A stretch of DNA of 64,000 nucleotides from Sphingomonadaceae bacterium (GTDB lineage: Bacteria > Pseudomonadota > Alphaproteobacteria > Sphingomonadales > Sphingomonadaceae), in NCBI GenBank assembly GCA_019239915.1, contig JAFAZF010000063.1, positions 1 through 64,000 on the forward strand, given 5' to 3'. Positions 44,390 to 55,141 of the stretch are shown here, in pieces. Positions within the stretch are counted from its first letter, which is position 1, and every line of letters begins with the position of its first letter. A program made the translations under genes and the position numbers. The notes under the pieces are model-generated. The model worked only from the letters and a program-made list of their open reading frames with translations. It searched no databases and was not told the DNA's origin.

Positions 44390-45406
44390 ATGGCGACGAT
44401 CGACCGCTACTATTTTCACGTCTGCACCGACGGTGCGCGCAGGCAAGGCGTCGACGTTGACGCGCTGATGCGGTCAGCGGGGGTCGAGCCAGCCGATCTT
44501 CACGATCCGCTCTGGCGCGGCGACATTGATGCCATGGCGCGGCTGGTGCGGGGGATCTGGTCGGCGCTCGGTGACGAGTTCATGGGCTATACGCAGCATC
44601 CTATGCCGATCGGCGCCTTCGCCTTCGCTTGCGAGATGGCGCGAGACGCGGGCTCGGTGGGCGAAGGGATGCGGCGCGCCGTCCGGTTCTACAATCTCGC
44701 CACGCGCGACATCGCAACGCGCCTCACCTTGCGCGGCGACATCGCGTCGATTGCGGTTCGCTTCGCCGAACCCGCGCGTGACCCCACCCATTATTTCAGT
44801 GAGTTTTGGCTAATCATCTGGCATCGGCTTGCCTGCTGGCTGGCCGGTGAAACGGTGCCGATGCTCGATGCCCGCTTCGACTATCCTCGTCCAGACGCCT
44901 ATTTCGCCGAATTCAAGCACCTCTTCCCCTGCCCTCATCATTTCGATGCCGGCGAGCGGATGATCCGCCTCGATGGCCGTGCGCTGGCGGGTCCGATCCG
45001 CCGAACGCGCGAGGAACTTGCGGTGATGCTCGAGCGTGCGCCGCTCGACATGATGACCATCCCGGCCAGCGATCATGGCCTCGCGCCGCACGTCCGCCGG
45101 ATTTTGACCGCGACGCCCGGTCTGACGCTCGCGGAACTCGCAGCGGGGTTGTCGATATCCCCCGACACGGTGCGCCGGACCTTGCGGGGCGAAGGCACCG
45201 GCTGGGTGGCGATCCGCGAGGATGTGCGCCGCGCGGCGGCGATACGCGCGCTCGCCGACAGCGGCCGATCGGTCGAGGCGATCGCGGCGGACCTCGGTTA
45301 CGCCGAGCCGCGATCCTTCACCCGCGCCTTCCGCTCCTGGACCGGCAAGAGTCCTTCCGCCTATCGGCGCGGATCATTCCGCGCGCCCGCGTCGCCGCAA
45401 CCATGA
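44390..45406 (+). CDS. AraC-family transcriptional regulator
   Basis: 338 aa. The N-terminal 200 residues resemble the arabinose-binding-like domain of OruR/ArgR-type regulators (MARLVRGIWSALGDEF...). The C-terminal HTH_18 domain (about residues 235-325) has ELAAGLSISPDTVRRTLRGEG for the first helix-turn-helix and AIAADLGYAEPRSFTRAFRSWTGKSPSAYR for the second, the latter a classic AraC signature. Divergent from the dehydratase-like operon with a perfect dyad between them, so it is the probable activator of that operon. An 85-bp gap leads to the next SDR gene. Confidence 0.88.
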   Translation: MATIDRYYFHVCTDGARRQGVDVDALMRSAGVEPADLHDPLWRGDIDAMARLVRGIWSALGDEFMGYTQHPMPIGAFAFACEMARDAGSVGEGMRRAVRFYNLATRDIATRLTLRGDIASIAVRFAEPARDPTHYFSEFWLIIWHRLACWLAGETVPMLDARFDYPRPDAYFAEFKHLFPCPHHFDAGERMIRLDGRALAGPIRRTREELAVMLERAPLDMMTIPASDHGLAPHVRRILTATPGLTLAELAAGLSISPDTVRRTLRGEGTGWVAIREDVRRAAAIRALADSGRSVEAIAADLGYAEPRSFTRAFRSWTGKSPSAYRRGSFRAPASPQP

Positions 45407-45491
45407 TAGCAGAAGCAAACCGCGCACTTTTTCGTTTCTCAAGCGCGGGGGCGCTGCCTACAGGCAAGCCTACCGAAGCGGAGACGGGCTG

Positions 45492-46325
45492 ATGAGCGGA
45501 CACCTCTTTGATCTGAGCGGCAAGACCATCGTCGTCACCGGCGGCGGGCGCGGCATCGGCCGCGGCATCGTGCGCGCGCTGGCACGCGCGAACGCGAACA
45601 TCGTGATTTCCGGACGCGGTCAGGGTCCGCTGGCGGAGACCGCCGAGGAGGTCGCGGCGATCGGCGCACCGGCGATCGTGGTTCCGGCGGACATCACCAG
45701 CATGGCCGATCTCGAGCGCCTCGCGGCGACAGCGCTCGAGCGCTTCGGCGCGATCGACGGCTGGGTCAACAACGCCGGCAGCGCCAGCCCCAGCGACGTC
45801 GGGCCGCTGATCGGCATCGACGAGCGGCAATGGGACGCCGTCGTCGACCTCAATTTCAAATGGACCTTCTTCGCCTGCCAGATCGCTGCCAAAGCGATGA
45901 CGCGCGGCGGATCGATCGTGAACGTCACCTCGCGCAGCGCGTCCCAGCCCAATCCGAACACCGGCCAATATGGCGCCGCCAAGGCCGGCGTCGAGAACCT
46001 CACCGCCACCATGGCGGTCGAGTGGGGCCATATGGGCATCCGCGTGAACGCGATCGCGCCCGGCGTCGTGCTCACCGAGCAGAGCACCACCCAAGGCTCG
46101 ATGAAATCGGAAAGCCGCCGTCAGCGCCAGATCGACACGGTGCCGCTGCGCCGTCTCGGCGTGGTCGATGATGTCGGCCCGCTCGCCGTCTATCTGGTCA
46201 GCGACGAGGCGTCGTGGATCAGCGGCGCGATCATCCCGGTCAACGGCGGCAGCCGCGTTCCGGTCGGCTATCTGAGCTACCTCCATCACGTGAATGAACG
46301 GATGCGGGCGCAGGAGAACGGCTGA
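45492..46325 (+). CDS. SDR family oxidoreductase
   Basis: 277 aa classical SDR: TGGGRGIG near residue 17-24, VNNAGSASP, NVTSRSASQPNPNTGQYGAAKAG with Ser and YxxxK, and WISGAIIPVNGGSRVPVG at the C-terminus. ATG 45492 is used because residues before it lack similarity. Sits after the AraC gene, the last clearly catabolic gene before the ABC exporter and the housekeeping part of the window. Alcohol or ketone substrate unknown. Confidence 0.84.
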   Translation: MSGHLFDLSGKTIVVTGGGRGIGRGIVRALARANANIVISGRGQGPLAETAEEVAAIGAPAIVVPADITSMADLERLAATALERFGAIDGWVNNAGSASPSDVGPLIGIDERQWDAVVDLNFKWTFFACQIAAKAMTRGGSIVNVTSRSASQPNPNTGQYGAAKAGVENLTATMAVEWGHMGIRVNAIAPGVVLTEQSTTQGSMKSESRRQRQIDTVPLRRLGVVDDVGPLAVYLVSDEASWISGAIIPVNGGSRVPVGYLSYLHHVNERMRAQENG

Positions 46326-46463
46326 GCGGGGCGGACGCTCAAGCCCCCGATCGTCCTCGCCCGCGCTGCGGGAAGGCCGCGTTGATCGGGCGAAGGCGCT
46401 CGTAGGCGTTGCGCTTTTCGCCTGCGTTGAGCGCGCCCGCTGTCGCTGCTAGGGGCGAAGTCC

Positions 46464-48260
46464 ATGGCTCGCCCTCCCCGTTCCGCCACGCCGCCCGATC
46501 CCGCGCGCGCCGCCGAGCGGAGCCTGGGCAATCTGCGCCTCGTCCTGCGCTTCGCCTTCGCCTATCCCGGGCAGATCGCGGGCGCGATGGTCGCGCTCAT
46601 CCTGGCCGCGGCCGCGACGCTCGCCATCCCGAGCGGCTTCAAGCGCGTGATCGACAAGGGCTTCGTCGCCCATGGTGGGCAGGTCGGCCCCTATTTCCGC
46701 TATCTGCTGCTGATCGTCGTCGTCTTGGCTCTGGCCTCGGCCTGCCGCTATTTCTTCATCTCGTGGCTGGGCGAGCGGGTCGTGGCCGACATGCGCATCG
46801 CAGTGCATGGCAACTTGCTCCGGCTGGCGCCGCGTTTCTTCGAGGAAAATCGCCCGTCGGAGATCGCGTCGCGCCTCACCGCCGACACCACGATCATCGA
46901 GCAGGTGATCACCAGCGCCTTTTCGGTCGCGTTGCGCAACGCGGTCACGGCGATCGGCGGCCTTGCCTATCTGCTGGTGATCTCGCCGAAGCTCACCGGT
47001 GAGCTGATCCTGCTGATCCCCATGGCGATCTTTCCGATCATGATCCTCGGGCGGCGTGTGCGCGGCTACTCGCGGCAGGGTCAGGATCGCATCGCCGACG
47101 TCGGCGCGATGGCGGTCGAGACGCTCGGCGCGATGAAGATCGTCCAGGCATTCGGGCAGGAAGAGCGCGAGCGCGGCCGCTTCCATGACGCCGCCACGCG
47201 CGCCTTCGCCACCGCGCGGACGCGCATCGCGTGGCGCGCGGTGATGACCGCGATCGTGATCGCGCTCATCTTCGGATCGATCACGCTGGTGATGTGGCAG
47301 AGCGCGCTCGACTTCACCGCCGGCCGGCTCTCGGGCGGCGACATTGCCGCGTTCGTCTTCACCGGCGTGTTGGTCGCCGGCTCGTTCGGCGCGCTGACCG
47401 ATGTCTATGGCGATCTGCTCCGCGGCGCGGCGGCCGCAAGCCGGCTTGGCCAGCTGCTGAACGAGGTCGCCGACATCAAGGCGCCCGCCGCGCCGCGCGC
47501 GTTGCCGATGCCCGCGCGGGGTGCGTTGCGCTTCGATGCCGTCACCTTCCGCTACCCGGCGCGTCCCGAGCATGCCGCGCTGGAGGATTTTCGCCTTTCG
47601 GTGGCGCCCGGCGAGCGGATTGCCGTCGTCGGCCCGTCGGGAGCTGGCAAATCGACGCTGTTCCAGCTTGCCTTGCGCTTCTACGATCCGACCAGCGGCA
47701 CGGTCAGCCTCGATGGCGTGGCGCTTCCCGAAGCTGATCCAGCGGCGATCCGCGCGCGCGTCGCGGTGGTGCCGCAGGAGACGGTGATCTTCGGCGCGTC
47801 CGCGCGCGACAATCTTCGCTACGGCCGCTGGGACGCCGATGACGACGCGCTGTGGTCCGCCGCCGAGGCCGCCAACGCCGCCGATTTCCTGCGCGCGCTG
47901 CCGCAGGGGCTCGACACCTTCCTCGGCGAAGGCGGTGCGCGGCTCTCGGGCGGCCAGCGCCAGCGCATCGCGATCGCCCGTGCGCTGCTGCGCGACGCAC
48001 CGCTGCTGCTGCTCGACGAGGCAACCTCGGCGCTCGACGCCGAAAGCGAGCGGCTCGTCCAGACGGCGCTCGAGCGGCTGATGGAGGACCGCACCAGCAT
48101 CGTCATCGCGCACCGCCTCGCGACGATCCGTGCGGTGGACCGCATCGTGGTGATGGACGAGGGGCGGATCGTCGAGGAAGGCAGCCATGAGGCGCTCACC
48201 GCGCGCGGCGGCCTCTATGCACGACTCGCCAGCCTCCAGTTCGAGACGAGCGCGGCTTAG
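46464..48260 (+). CDS. ABC exporter, fused transmembrane and ATPase domains (MsbA/ABCB-like)
   Basis: 598 aa half-transporter. Transmembrane domain about residues 30-320 (segments such as GAMVALILAAAATLAI, LLLIVVVLALASACRYFF, LAYLLVISPKL). ATPase domain about 350-590: Walker A VGPSGAGKSTLF, Q-loop VPQETVIFG, signature LSGGQRQRIAIARALL, Walker B LLLLDEATSALD, H-loop IAHRLAT. Works as a homodimer in the inner membrane; relatives export lipids or drugs. A 138-bp gap separates it from the SDR gene. Specific cargo cannot be read. Confidence 0.9.
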   Translation: MARPPRSATPPDPARAAERSLGNLRLVLRFAFAYPGQIAGAMVALILAAAATLAIPSGFKRVIDKGFVAHGGQVGPYFRYLLLIVVVLALASACRYFFISWLGERVVADMRIAVHGNLLRLAPRFFEENRPSEIASRLTADTTIIEQVITSAFSVALRNAVTAIGGLAYLLVISPKLTGELILLIPMAIFPIMILGRRVRGYSRQGQDRIADVGAMAVETLGAMKIVQAFGQEERERGRFHDAATRAFATARTRIAWRAVMTAIVIALIFGSITLVMWQSALDFTAGRLSGGDIAAFVFTGVLVAGSFGALTDVYGDLLRGAAAASRLGQLLNEVADIKAPAAPRALPMPARGALRFDAVTFRYPARPEHAALEDFRLSVAPGERIAVVGPSGAGKSTLFQLALRFYDPTSGTVSLDGVALPEADPAAIRARVAVVPQETVIFGASARDNLRYGRWDADDDALWSAAEAANAADFLRALPQGLDTFLGEGGARLSGGQRQRIAIARALLRDAPLLLLDEATSALDAESERLVQTALERLMEDRTSIVIAHRLATIRAVDRIVVMDEGRIVEEGSHEALTARGGLYARLASLQFETSAA

Positions 48261-48280
48261 GCCGACTGCCCGTCCAAACC

Positions 48281-48363
48281 CGTTCGTGCCGAGCGAAATC
48301 GAAGCAGGTGCGAGACGCCGTTGCGTTCTTGGCACATCCTTCGCGTTCGCTCAGGATGAGCGG
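48281..48363. repeat. Dispersed repeat, CCGTTCGTGCCGAGC type, copy 1
   Basis: CCGTTCGTGCCGAGCGAAATCG starts this element and GTTCGCTCAGGATGAGCGG ends it, in the 125-bp gap between the ABC exporter and birA. The ends match the family also found at 52984, 60687 and 61351, with TTCG...GAGC...TCGAAG and GCTCAGGAT as common words. Here the second arm is degenerate. Confidence 0.6.
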
Positions 48364-48385
48364 ATCGCTTGCTGAGACGTTGACA

Positions 48386-49096
48386 TCAAATAAGGAACAC
48401 GTCGCCGGCGCTCACGCAGACGATTTCCCCGCCCGGCATCCGCAGCCTGAGCGCACCTTGATCGTCGAGCCCATCGAACAGTCCGTCCAGCACCTCGCCG
48501 CCCGGCATGGCGACACGAAGCGCGGTGCCGACGGCGTGCGCCCGCTCGCGCCAGCGGGCTATCACCGGCGTCGGGCCGGCATTCCGCCAGCGTGCGAGCC
48601 AGCGCGCGAAAGCCTCCGCAAGATCGCCAAGGAACAGATCGGGCGGCGGAGGCGCGATGCCTGCGGCAGCCAGCGTCGTTGCCGGTCGATCGATGTCCGC
48701 TGGGGCATGCGCGAGGTTGACGCCGAAGCCGGCCACCACCGCATTGCTTTCGCGCTCGAGCAGGATGCCCGCGAGCTTGACACCGCCCAGCAGCAGATCG
48801 TTGGGCCACTTCAGCGCCAACGGCGCCTCGCCTGACCAGCCCCGCGCCGCCTCCTCGAGCGCGACGGCGGCGACGAGCGCAAGCCCTGGCGCGGGCGGAT
48901 CATCCTTGCGCAGCCGCACCAGCGTGCTCGCCGAGAGATTGCCTGGCGGCGCGATCCAGGCGCGCCCCTGCCGTCCGCGTCCGGCGCGCTGCACCTCGGC
49001 GCGCAGCCACAGCCCTTCGCCGGCGCCCTCGCGTGCAAGCGCCATGACGTCATCGTTGGTCGAGCCGGTCTCGGCGACGGTGCGGATATCGGGCAC
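48386..49096 (-). CDS. birA: Biotin--[acetyl-CoA-carboxylase] ligase
   Basis: 236 aa catalytic biotin protein ligase without the N-terminal DNA-binding domain, so not a repressor. ETGSTNDD near the N-terminus, GRGRQGRAW (biotin/AMP loop, about residues 39-47), LALKWPNDLLL, and GVKLAGILLE are all typical. Attaches biotin to BCCP of acetyl-CoA carboxylase and other biotin enzymes in the cytoplasm. GTG start 12 bp behind metH's B12-binding part, suggesting cotranscription with the methionine genes. An alternative start close by is possible. Confidence 0.92.
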   Translation of the reverse strand: MPDIRTVAETGSTNDDVMALAREGAGEGLWLRAEVQRAGRGRQGRAWIAPPGNLSASTLVRLRKDDPPAPGLALVAAVALEEAARGWSGEAPLALKWPNDLLLGGVKLAGILLERESNAVVAGFGVNLAHAPADIDRPATTLAAAGIAPPPPDLFLGDLAEAFARWLARWRNAGPTPVIARWRERAHAVGTALRVAMPGGEVLDGLFDGLDDQGALRLRMPGGEIVCVSAGDVFLI

Positions 49097-49108
49097 CAGG
49101 CTTGCGGC

Positions 49109-51790
<2,682 letters not shown>

Positions 51791-51800
51791 TGCATACTCG

Positions 51801-51914
51801 TTCCCCTCCCGCTCGCGGGAGAGGCTAGGGGTGGGCGCCCGGTTTCAATCGGGCGATGAGACCGGAGGCGAGCGCGAGCCCACCCCCGCCCCTCCCGCAG
51901 GCGGGAGGGGAGAA
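51801..51914. repeat. Long nested intergenic palindrome between the two metH genes
   Basis: TTCCCCTCCCGC at the left end pairs with GCGGGAGGGG-(AG)AA at the right end, and GGGGTGGGC pairs with GCCCACCCC inside. Together they form an imperfect hairpin of about 114 bp filling almost the whole 128-bp gap. It shares the C4TC3/G3AG4 and GGGGTGGG words with the element inside metH (49703). Looks like a mobile intergenic repeat of the REP/MITE type, which may also affect expression between the two cistrons. Confidence 0.65.
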
Positions 51915-51918
51915 TTCA

Positions 51919-52974
51919 TCAGGCCGCCATCGTGAAGGTCTCTAGGCCCGCGAGCAGCGTCCGCACCGGCGGCGTCGGGATTGCGCGCGGCGGCTTGCCG
52001 CGCACCGCCCGCGCCATCGCTGCGATATGCCCCGGCGTCGTCCCGCAGCAACCGCCGACGATGTTGATCAGACCGTTGTCCGCCCATTCGCCAATGAAGC
52101 CGCCGGTGGTCGTCGGCTCCTCGTCATATTGGCCGAGCTCGTTGGGCAGGCCCGCGTTGGGATAGACCATCACCAGCGTGTCGGCGACGGGGCTCAGCGC
52201 GAGCACATGCGGCCGGAGCTGCGGCGCGCCGAACGAACAGTTCATTCCGATCGTAAGCGGCCGGGCATGGCGCACGCTCGCCCAGAAGCTCTCGATCGAA
52301 TGGCCGGAGAGATTGCGACCGGACATGTCGGTGACGGTGAAGCTGAGCTGGATCGGTACCTCCTGCCCACGCGCCTCGCCCGCTTCGAGCACGGCCATGA
52401 TCCCGGCCTTGGCGTTGAGCGTGTCGAACACCGTCTCGATCAGGATGAAGTCCGCGCCACCATCGAGCAGCCCGTCGATCTGCTCGCGATAGACATCCTT
52501 CAATTCATCATACTCGATAGCACGATAGCCCGGATCATTGACATCAGGCGAGAGCGACAATGTCTTATTGGTCGGCCCGATCGCGCCGGCAACGAAGCGT
52601 GGGCGGCCATCCGCCGCCTCAGCCGCCATCGCCGCATCGCGCGCGATCTCGGCGGCCGCGAGGTTGAGATCGCGGACGAGATGCTCGGCGCCGTAATCGG
52701 CCTGGCTGATCCGGTTGGCGTTGAACGTGTTGGTCGAGACGATGTCCGATCCCGCCGCGATATAGGCTTCGGTAATCTCGGCGATGACGTGTGGACGCGT
52801 AATCACGAGCAGATCGTTATTGCCCTTTTGATCGAGCGTGAGATCGAGCTGACCGCGGTAGTCCGCCTCGGTGAGGCGATAGGACTGGATCATCGTCCCG
52901 AACGCACCGTCGGTAAGCAGGATGCGCTTGGCGGCTTCCGCGCGAAGGCGGGCGGCGGCTTCGGACTGCTTCAT
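51919..52974 (-). CDS. metH: Methionine synthase, homocysteine-binding part
   Basis: 351 aa homocysteine S-methyltransferase domain, equal to the N-terminal third of a full-length MetH. RILLTDGAFGTMIQ near the N-terminus, zinc ligands Cys in GMNCSFGAP and the Cys-Cys pair in VGGCCGTTPGHI. ATG 52974 with GAGAGGTCAG upstream; a longer reading to 53016 lies in repeat DNA. Binds and activates homocysteine for methyl transfer from the B12 protein encoded 128 bp downstream. The split arrangement is known in alphaproteobacteria. Confidence 0.94.
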   Translation of the reverse strand: MKQSEAAARLRAEAAKRILLTDGAFGTMIQSYRLTEADYRGQLDLTLDQKGNNDLLVITRPHVIAEITEAYIAAGSDIVSTNTFNANRISQADYGAEHLVRDLNLAAAEIARDAAMAAEAADGRPRFVAGAIGPTNKTLSLSPDVNDPGYRAIEYDELKDVYREQIDGLLDGGADFILIETVFDTLNAKAGIMAVLEAGEARGQEVPIQLSFTVTDMSGRNLSGHSIESFWASVRHARPLTIGMNCSFGAPQLRPHVLALSPVADTLVMVYPNAGLPNELGQYDEEPTTTGGFIGEWADNGLINIVGGCCGTTPGHIAAMARAVRGKPPRAIPTPPVRTLLAGLETFTMAA

Positions 52975-52983
52975 CTGACCTCT

Positions 52984-53077
52984 CCGTTCGTGCCGAGCCC
53001 TTCGACTGCCTGCCAAGGCAGGCGCTCAGGATAAACTTCGATGCTTCGGATCGAAGTCGAGGCATGTGCCCCGAACG
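52984..53077. repeat. Dispersed repeat, CCGTTCGTGCCGAGC type, copy 2
   Basis: CCGTTCGTGCCGAGCCCTTCGACT begins the element. GCCTGCCAAGGCAGGC (a perfect palindrome) and GCTCAGGATAAAC lie inside. Its far arm CGAAGTCGAGGCATGTGCCC-CGAACG is an inverted form of the same words. Fills the gap between metF and the homocysteine-binding metH gene; a degenerate CTCGACTCCGCTCGGGG remnant follows at about 53097-53113. Confidence 0.65.
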
Positions 53078-53137
53078 CATCGCTTGCCGCACGTCCCTCG
53101 ACTCCGCTCGGGGCGGACGGACCGAGATTCCTGGAAC

Positions 53138-54079
53138 TCATGCCGCTTGCTCCGCCAACGACTTGACCGGCCGCTTTCCCAACAAATGGCAGATCGCGTA
53201 GCTCAGCTCTGCGCGATTGAGCGTGTAGAAATGGAAGGCGCGGACGCCCCCGGCATAGAGCCGCCGGCACATCTCCGCCGCGACCGCCATCGCAACGAGT
53301 TGACGCGCGGCGGGCAGCGCATCGAGCCCCTCGAACAGCCGCGCCATCCATTGCGGCACATCCGTTCCGCACAACGCCGCCATGCGCTGCGTGCTCGCGA
53401 AGTTGGAAACCGGCATGATGCCGGGCACGATCTCGACGTCGATGCCTGCCGCGGCCGCCCTGTCGCGATAGCGGAAGAAGGTCTCGGGCGCGAAGAAGAA
53501 CTGCGTGATCGCGCGATTGGCGCCCGCGTCGATCTTGGCGCGAAGGTTGTCGAGATCGGCGCTGTCGTCTGCCGAATCCGGATGGCATTCCGGGTAGCCG
53601 GCGACCGAAATCTCGAAGGGCGCGATCCGCTTCAGCCCCGCGACGAGGTCGGCGGCGTTGCGATAGCCGTCCGGCCGCGGCTGGAACTTCTCGCCCGCGC
53701 GTGGCGGATCACCGCGCAGCGCGACGATGTGGCGAATGCCGGCCGCCCAATATTCTCGGGCAATATCGTCCACTTCGGAGCGGCTCGCGTCCACGCATGT
53801 GAGATGCGCCGCAGCCGGGATCGCGGTCTCGCGGACGATCCTCGCCACCGTCGCATGCGTCCGCTCGCGGGTCGATCCGCCGGCGCCGTAGGTCACCGAA
53901 ACGAAGCGCGGATCGAGCGGGGCCAGCGTCTCGACCGACTGCCACAGCGTCTCCTCCATCTTCTCCGTCTTCGGCGGAAAGAATTCGAACGAGACCGCGG
54001 CATCGCCCGCGACGTCCGCGAACAGCGGCGCCTCCAACGCGCGACGCGCCTCCTCGAGATCGGAGAAACTGAAACTCAT
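53138..54079 (-). CDS. metF: 5,10-methylenetetrahydrofolate reductase
   Basis: 313 aa FAD TIM barrel. SFEFFPPKTEKME near residue 30 has the catalytic Glu, then SVTYGAGGSTRERT, AHLTCVD, ALRGDPP and SVAGYPECHP, all diagnostic of MetF. Makes 5-methyl-THF for methionine synthase. ATG 54079 overlaps the stop of the ArsR-methyltransferase gene by one base (TGATG), so translation is coupled. The 163-bp gap to the next methionine gene holds a dispersed repeat. Confidence 0.95.
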   Translation of the reverse strand: MSFSFSDLEEARRALEAPLFADVAGDAAVSFEFFPPKTEKMEETLWQSVETLAPLDPRFVSVTYGAGGSTRERTHATVARIVRETAIPAAAHLTCVDASRSEVDDIAREYWAAGIRHIVALRGDPPRAGEKFQPRPDGYRNAADLVAGLKRIAPFEISVAGYPECHPDSADDSADLDNLRAKIDAGANRAITQFFFAPETFFRYRDRAAAAGIDVEIVPGIMPVSNFASTQRMAALCGTDVPQWMARLFEGLDALPAARQLVAMAVAAEMCRRLYAGGVRAFHFYTLNRAELSYAICHLLGKRPVKSLAEQAA

Positions 54080-55023
54080 CACGCAACCTTCCGTGCCGCC
54101 AGCGCCGGCCGCAGCCCGCGCCAGATCTTCACCGTGAGCTCGCCGCCCTCGAGCGCCGCGCACGCCTCGGCCTGCAATCCGGCCGCATCGAGCCATCCGA
54201 GCATCTGCCGGTCCGAGAAGCCCAGGCGGACGTGCGCGTCGCGCGCGCGCAGTTCCTCGAGTTCATGCGCGGCGAAGTCGACGATCAGCAACCGCCCGCC
54301 GGGCGCGAGCAACCGCGCCGCCTCGGCGATCGCCGCCGCCGGCTGCTGCGCGTAATGCAGCACCTGATGGACGAGCACGAGATCGGCCGCGCCCGCCGCC
54401 AGTGGCAGCGCATAGATGTCGCCCTGGCGAAGCTCGGCACGCGCGAGGCCCGCCTCCGCGAGCTTGGCGCGGGCCAGCCGGAGCATCTCGGAACTGCGGT
54501 CGACGCCGATCGCGCTGGTGGCGCGGCCCGCGAACAGCGTGAGCATCCGCCCGGTGCCGGTCCCGATATCGACGAGATGCCCCAACGGCCCCTCGCCTAC
54601 CGCCCGTGCGAGTGCCGCCTCGACCTCGCTTTCGGCGACGTGCAGCGAGCGGACCGCATCCCAGTTCGCCGCCTGCGCCTCGAAATAACGCTCAGCGGCA
54701 GCCGCGCGCTCGGCCTGGATCGCGCTCAGCCGGGCGAGATCCGACGCGCCGTCGCCGCTCGCCTGCCAGGCGTCGATCGCCGCGAACAGCGGCTCGAGCC
54801 GCGCCGGGTCGCCGAGCGTGAGGAACACCCAGCTGCCTTCCTTACGGCGCTGCGCGAGACCGGCATCGGCAAGGATCTTGACGTGGCGCGAAACGCGCGG
54901 CTGACTCTGACCGAGCACCTGTGCGAGCTCGCCCACCGACAACTCCATCGCGCGCAGCAGCATGAGGATGCGCAGCCGCGTCGGATCGGCGAGGGCGCGG
55001 AACATGGCAAGCGCAGCTTTCAT
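54079..55023 (-). CDS. ArsR-family regulator fused to a SAM-dependent methyltransferase domain
   Basis: 314 aa. N-terminal ArsR winged helix (residues about 1-85): ALADPTRLRILMLLR, VGELAQVLGQSQPRVSRHVKILADAGL. C-terminal class I methyltransferase fold from about residue 145: LVDIGTGTGRMLTLF (SAM motif I), GDIYALPLAAGAADLVL, LLAPGGRLLIVDF. Heads the operon with metF and both metH genes. SahR-type regulators of methionine and SAM recycling have this composition, so the methyltransferase domain probably senses SAM or S-adenosylhomocysteine. A palindrome at 55042-55057 lies just upstream. The start is uncertain: ATG 55023 or the ATG six codons later. Confidence 0.9.
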   Translation of the reverse strand: MKAALAMFRALADPTRLRILMLLRAMELSVGELAQVLGQSQPRVSRHVKILADAGLAQRRKEGSWVFLTLGDPARLEPLFAAIDAWQASGDGASDLARLSAIQAERAAAAERYFEAQAANWDAVRSLHVAESEVEAALARAVGEGPLGHLVDIGTGTGRMLTLFAGRATSAIGVDRSSEMLRLARAKLAEAGLARAELRQGDIYALPLAAGAADLVLVHQVLHYAQQPAAAIAEAARLLAPGGRLLIVDFAAHELEELRARDAHVRLGFSDRQMLGWLDAAGLQAEACAALEGGELTVKIWRGLRPALAARKVA

Positions 55024-55041
55024 CCTGATATAAGGACATAA

Positions 55042-55057
55042 GGATATCTTTATATCC
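55042..55057. promoter_or_regulatory. Palindrome GGATAT-CTTT-ATATCC, candidate ArsR/SahR operator
   Basis: Perfect 6-bp arms around four bases, 19 bp upstream of the regulator's start codon and inside an AT-rich patch (ATATAAGGACATAAGGATATC). The surrounding bases TGA...TCA add weak outer symmetry. Position and symmetry fit autoregulation of the met operon by the ArsR-type protein. Confidence 0.6.
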
Positions 55058-55141
55058 GGTCAAGCCGCTTGTGCCCCCGCCTTCGCTATGGCACGCGGCC
55101 GACAGGGGCGCCTCCTCCCAGTCACAGGATTCTTTCCGCCT

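Noticed and set aside
45420-45448. CCGCGC...GCGCGG hairpin after the AraC gene as a terminator
   Set aside because: The T-run lies in the loop, not after the stem, so it does not form an intrinsic terminator.
55024-55141. A SAM or SAH riboswitch in front of the methionine operon
   Set aside because: Only a short leader is available and I could not find the conserved stems of SAM-II or SAH riboswitches; the palindrome plus ArsR protein explains regulation better.
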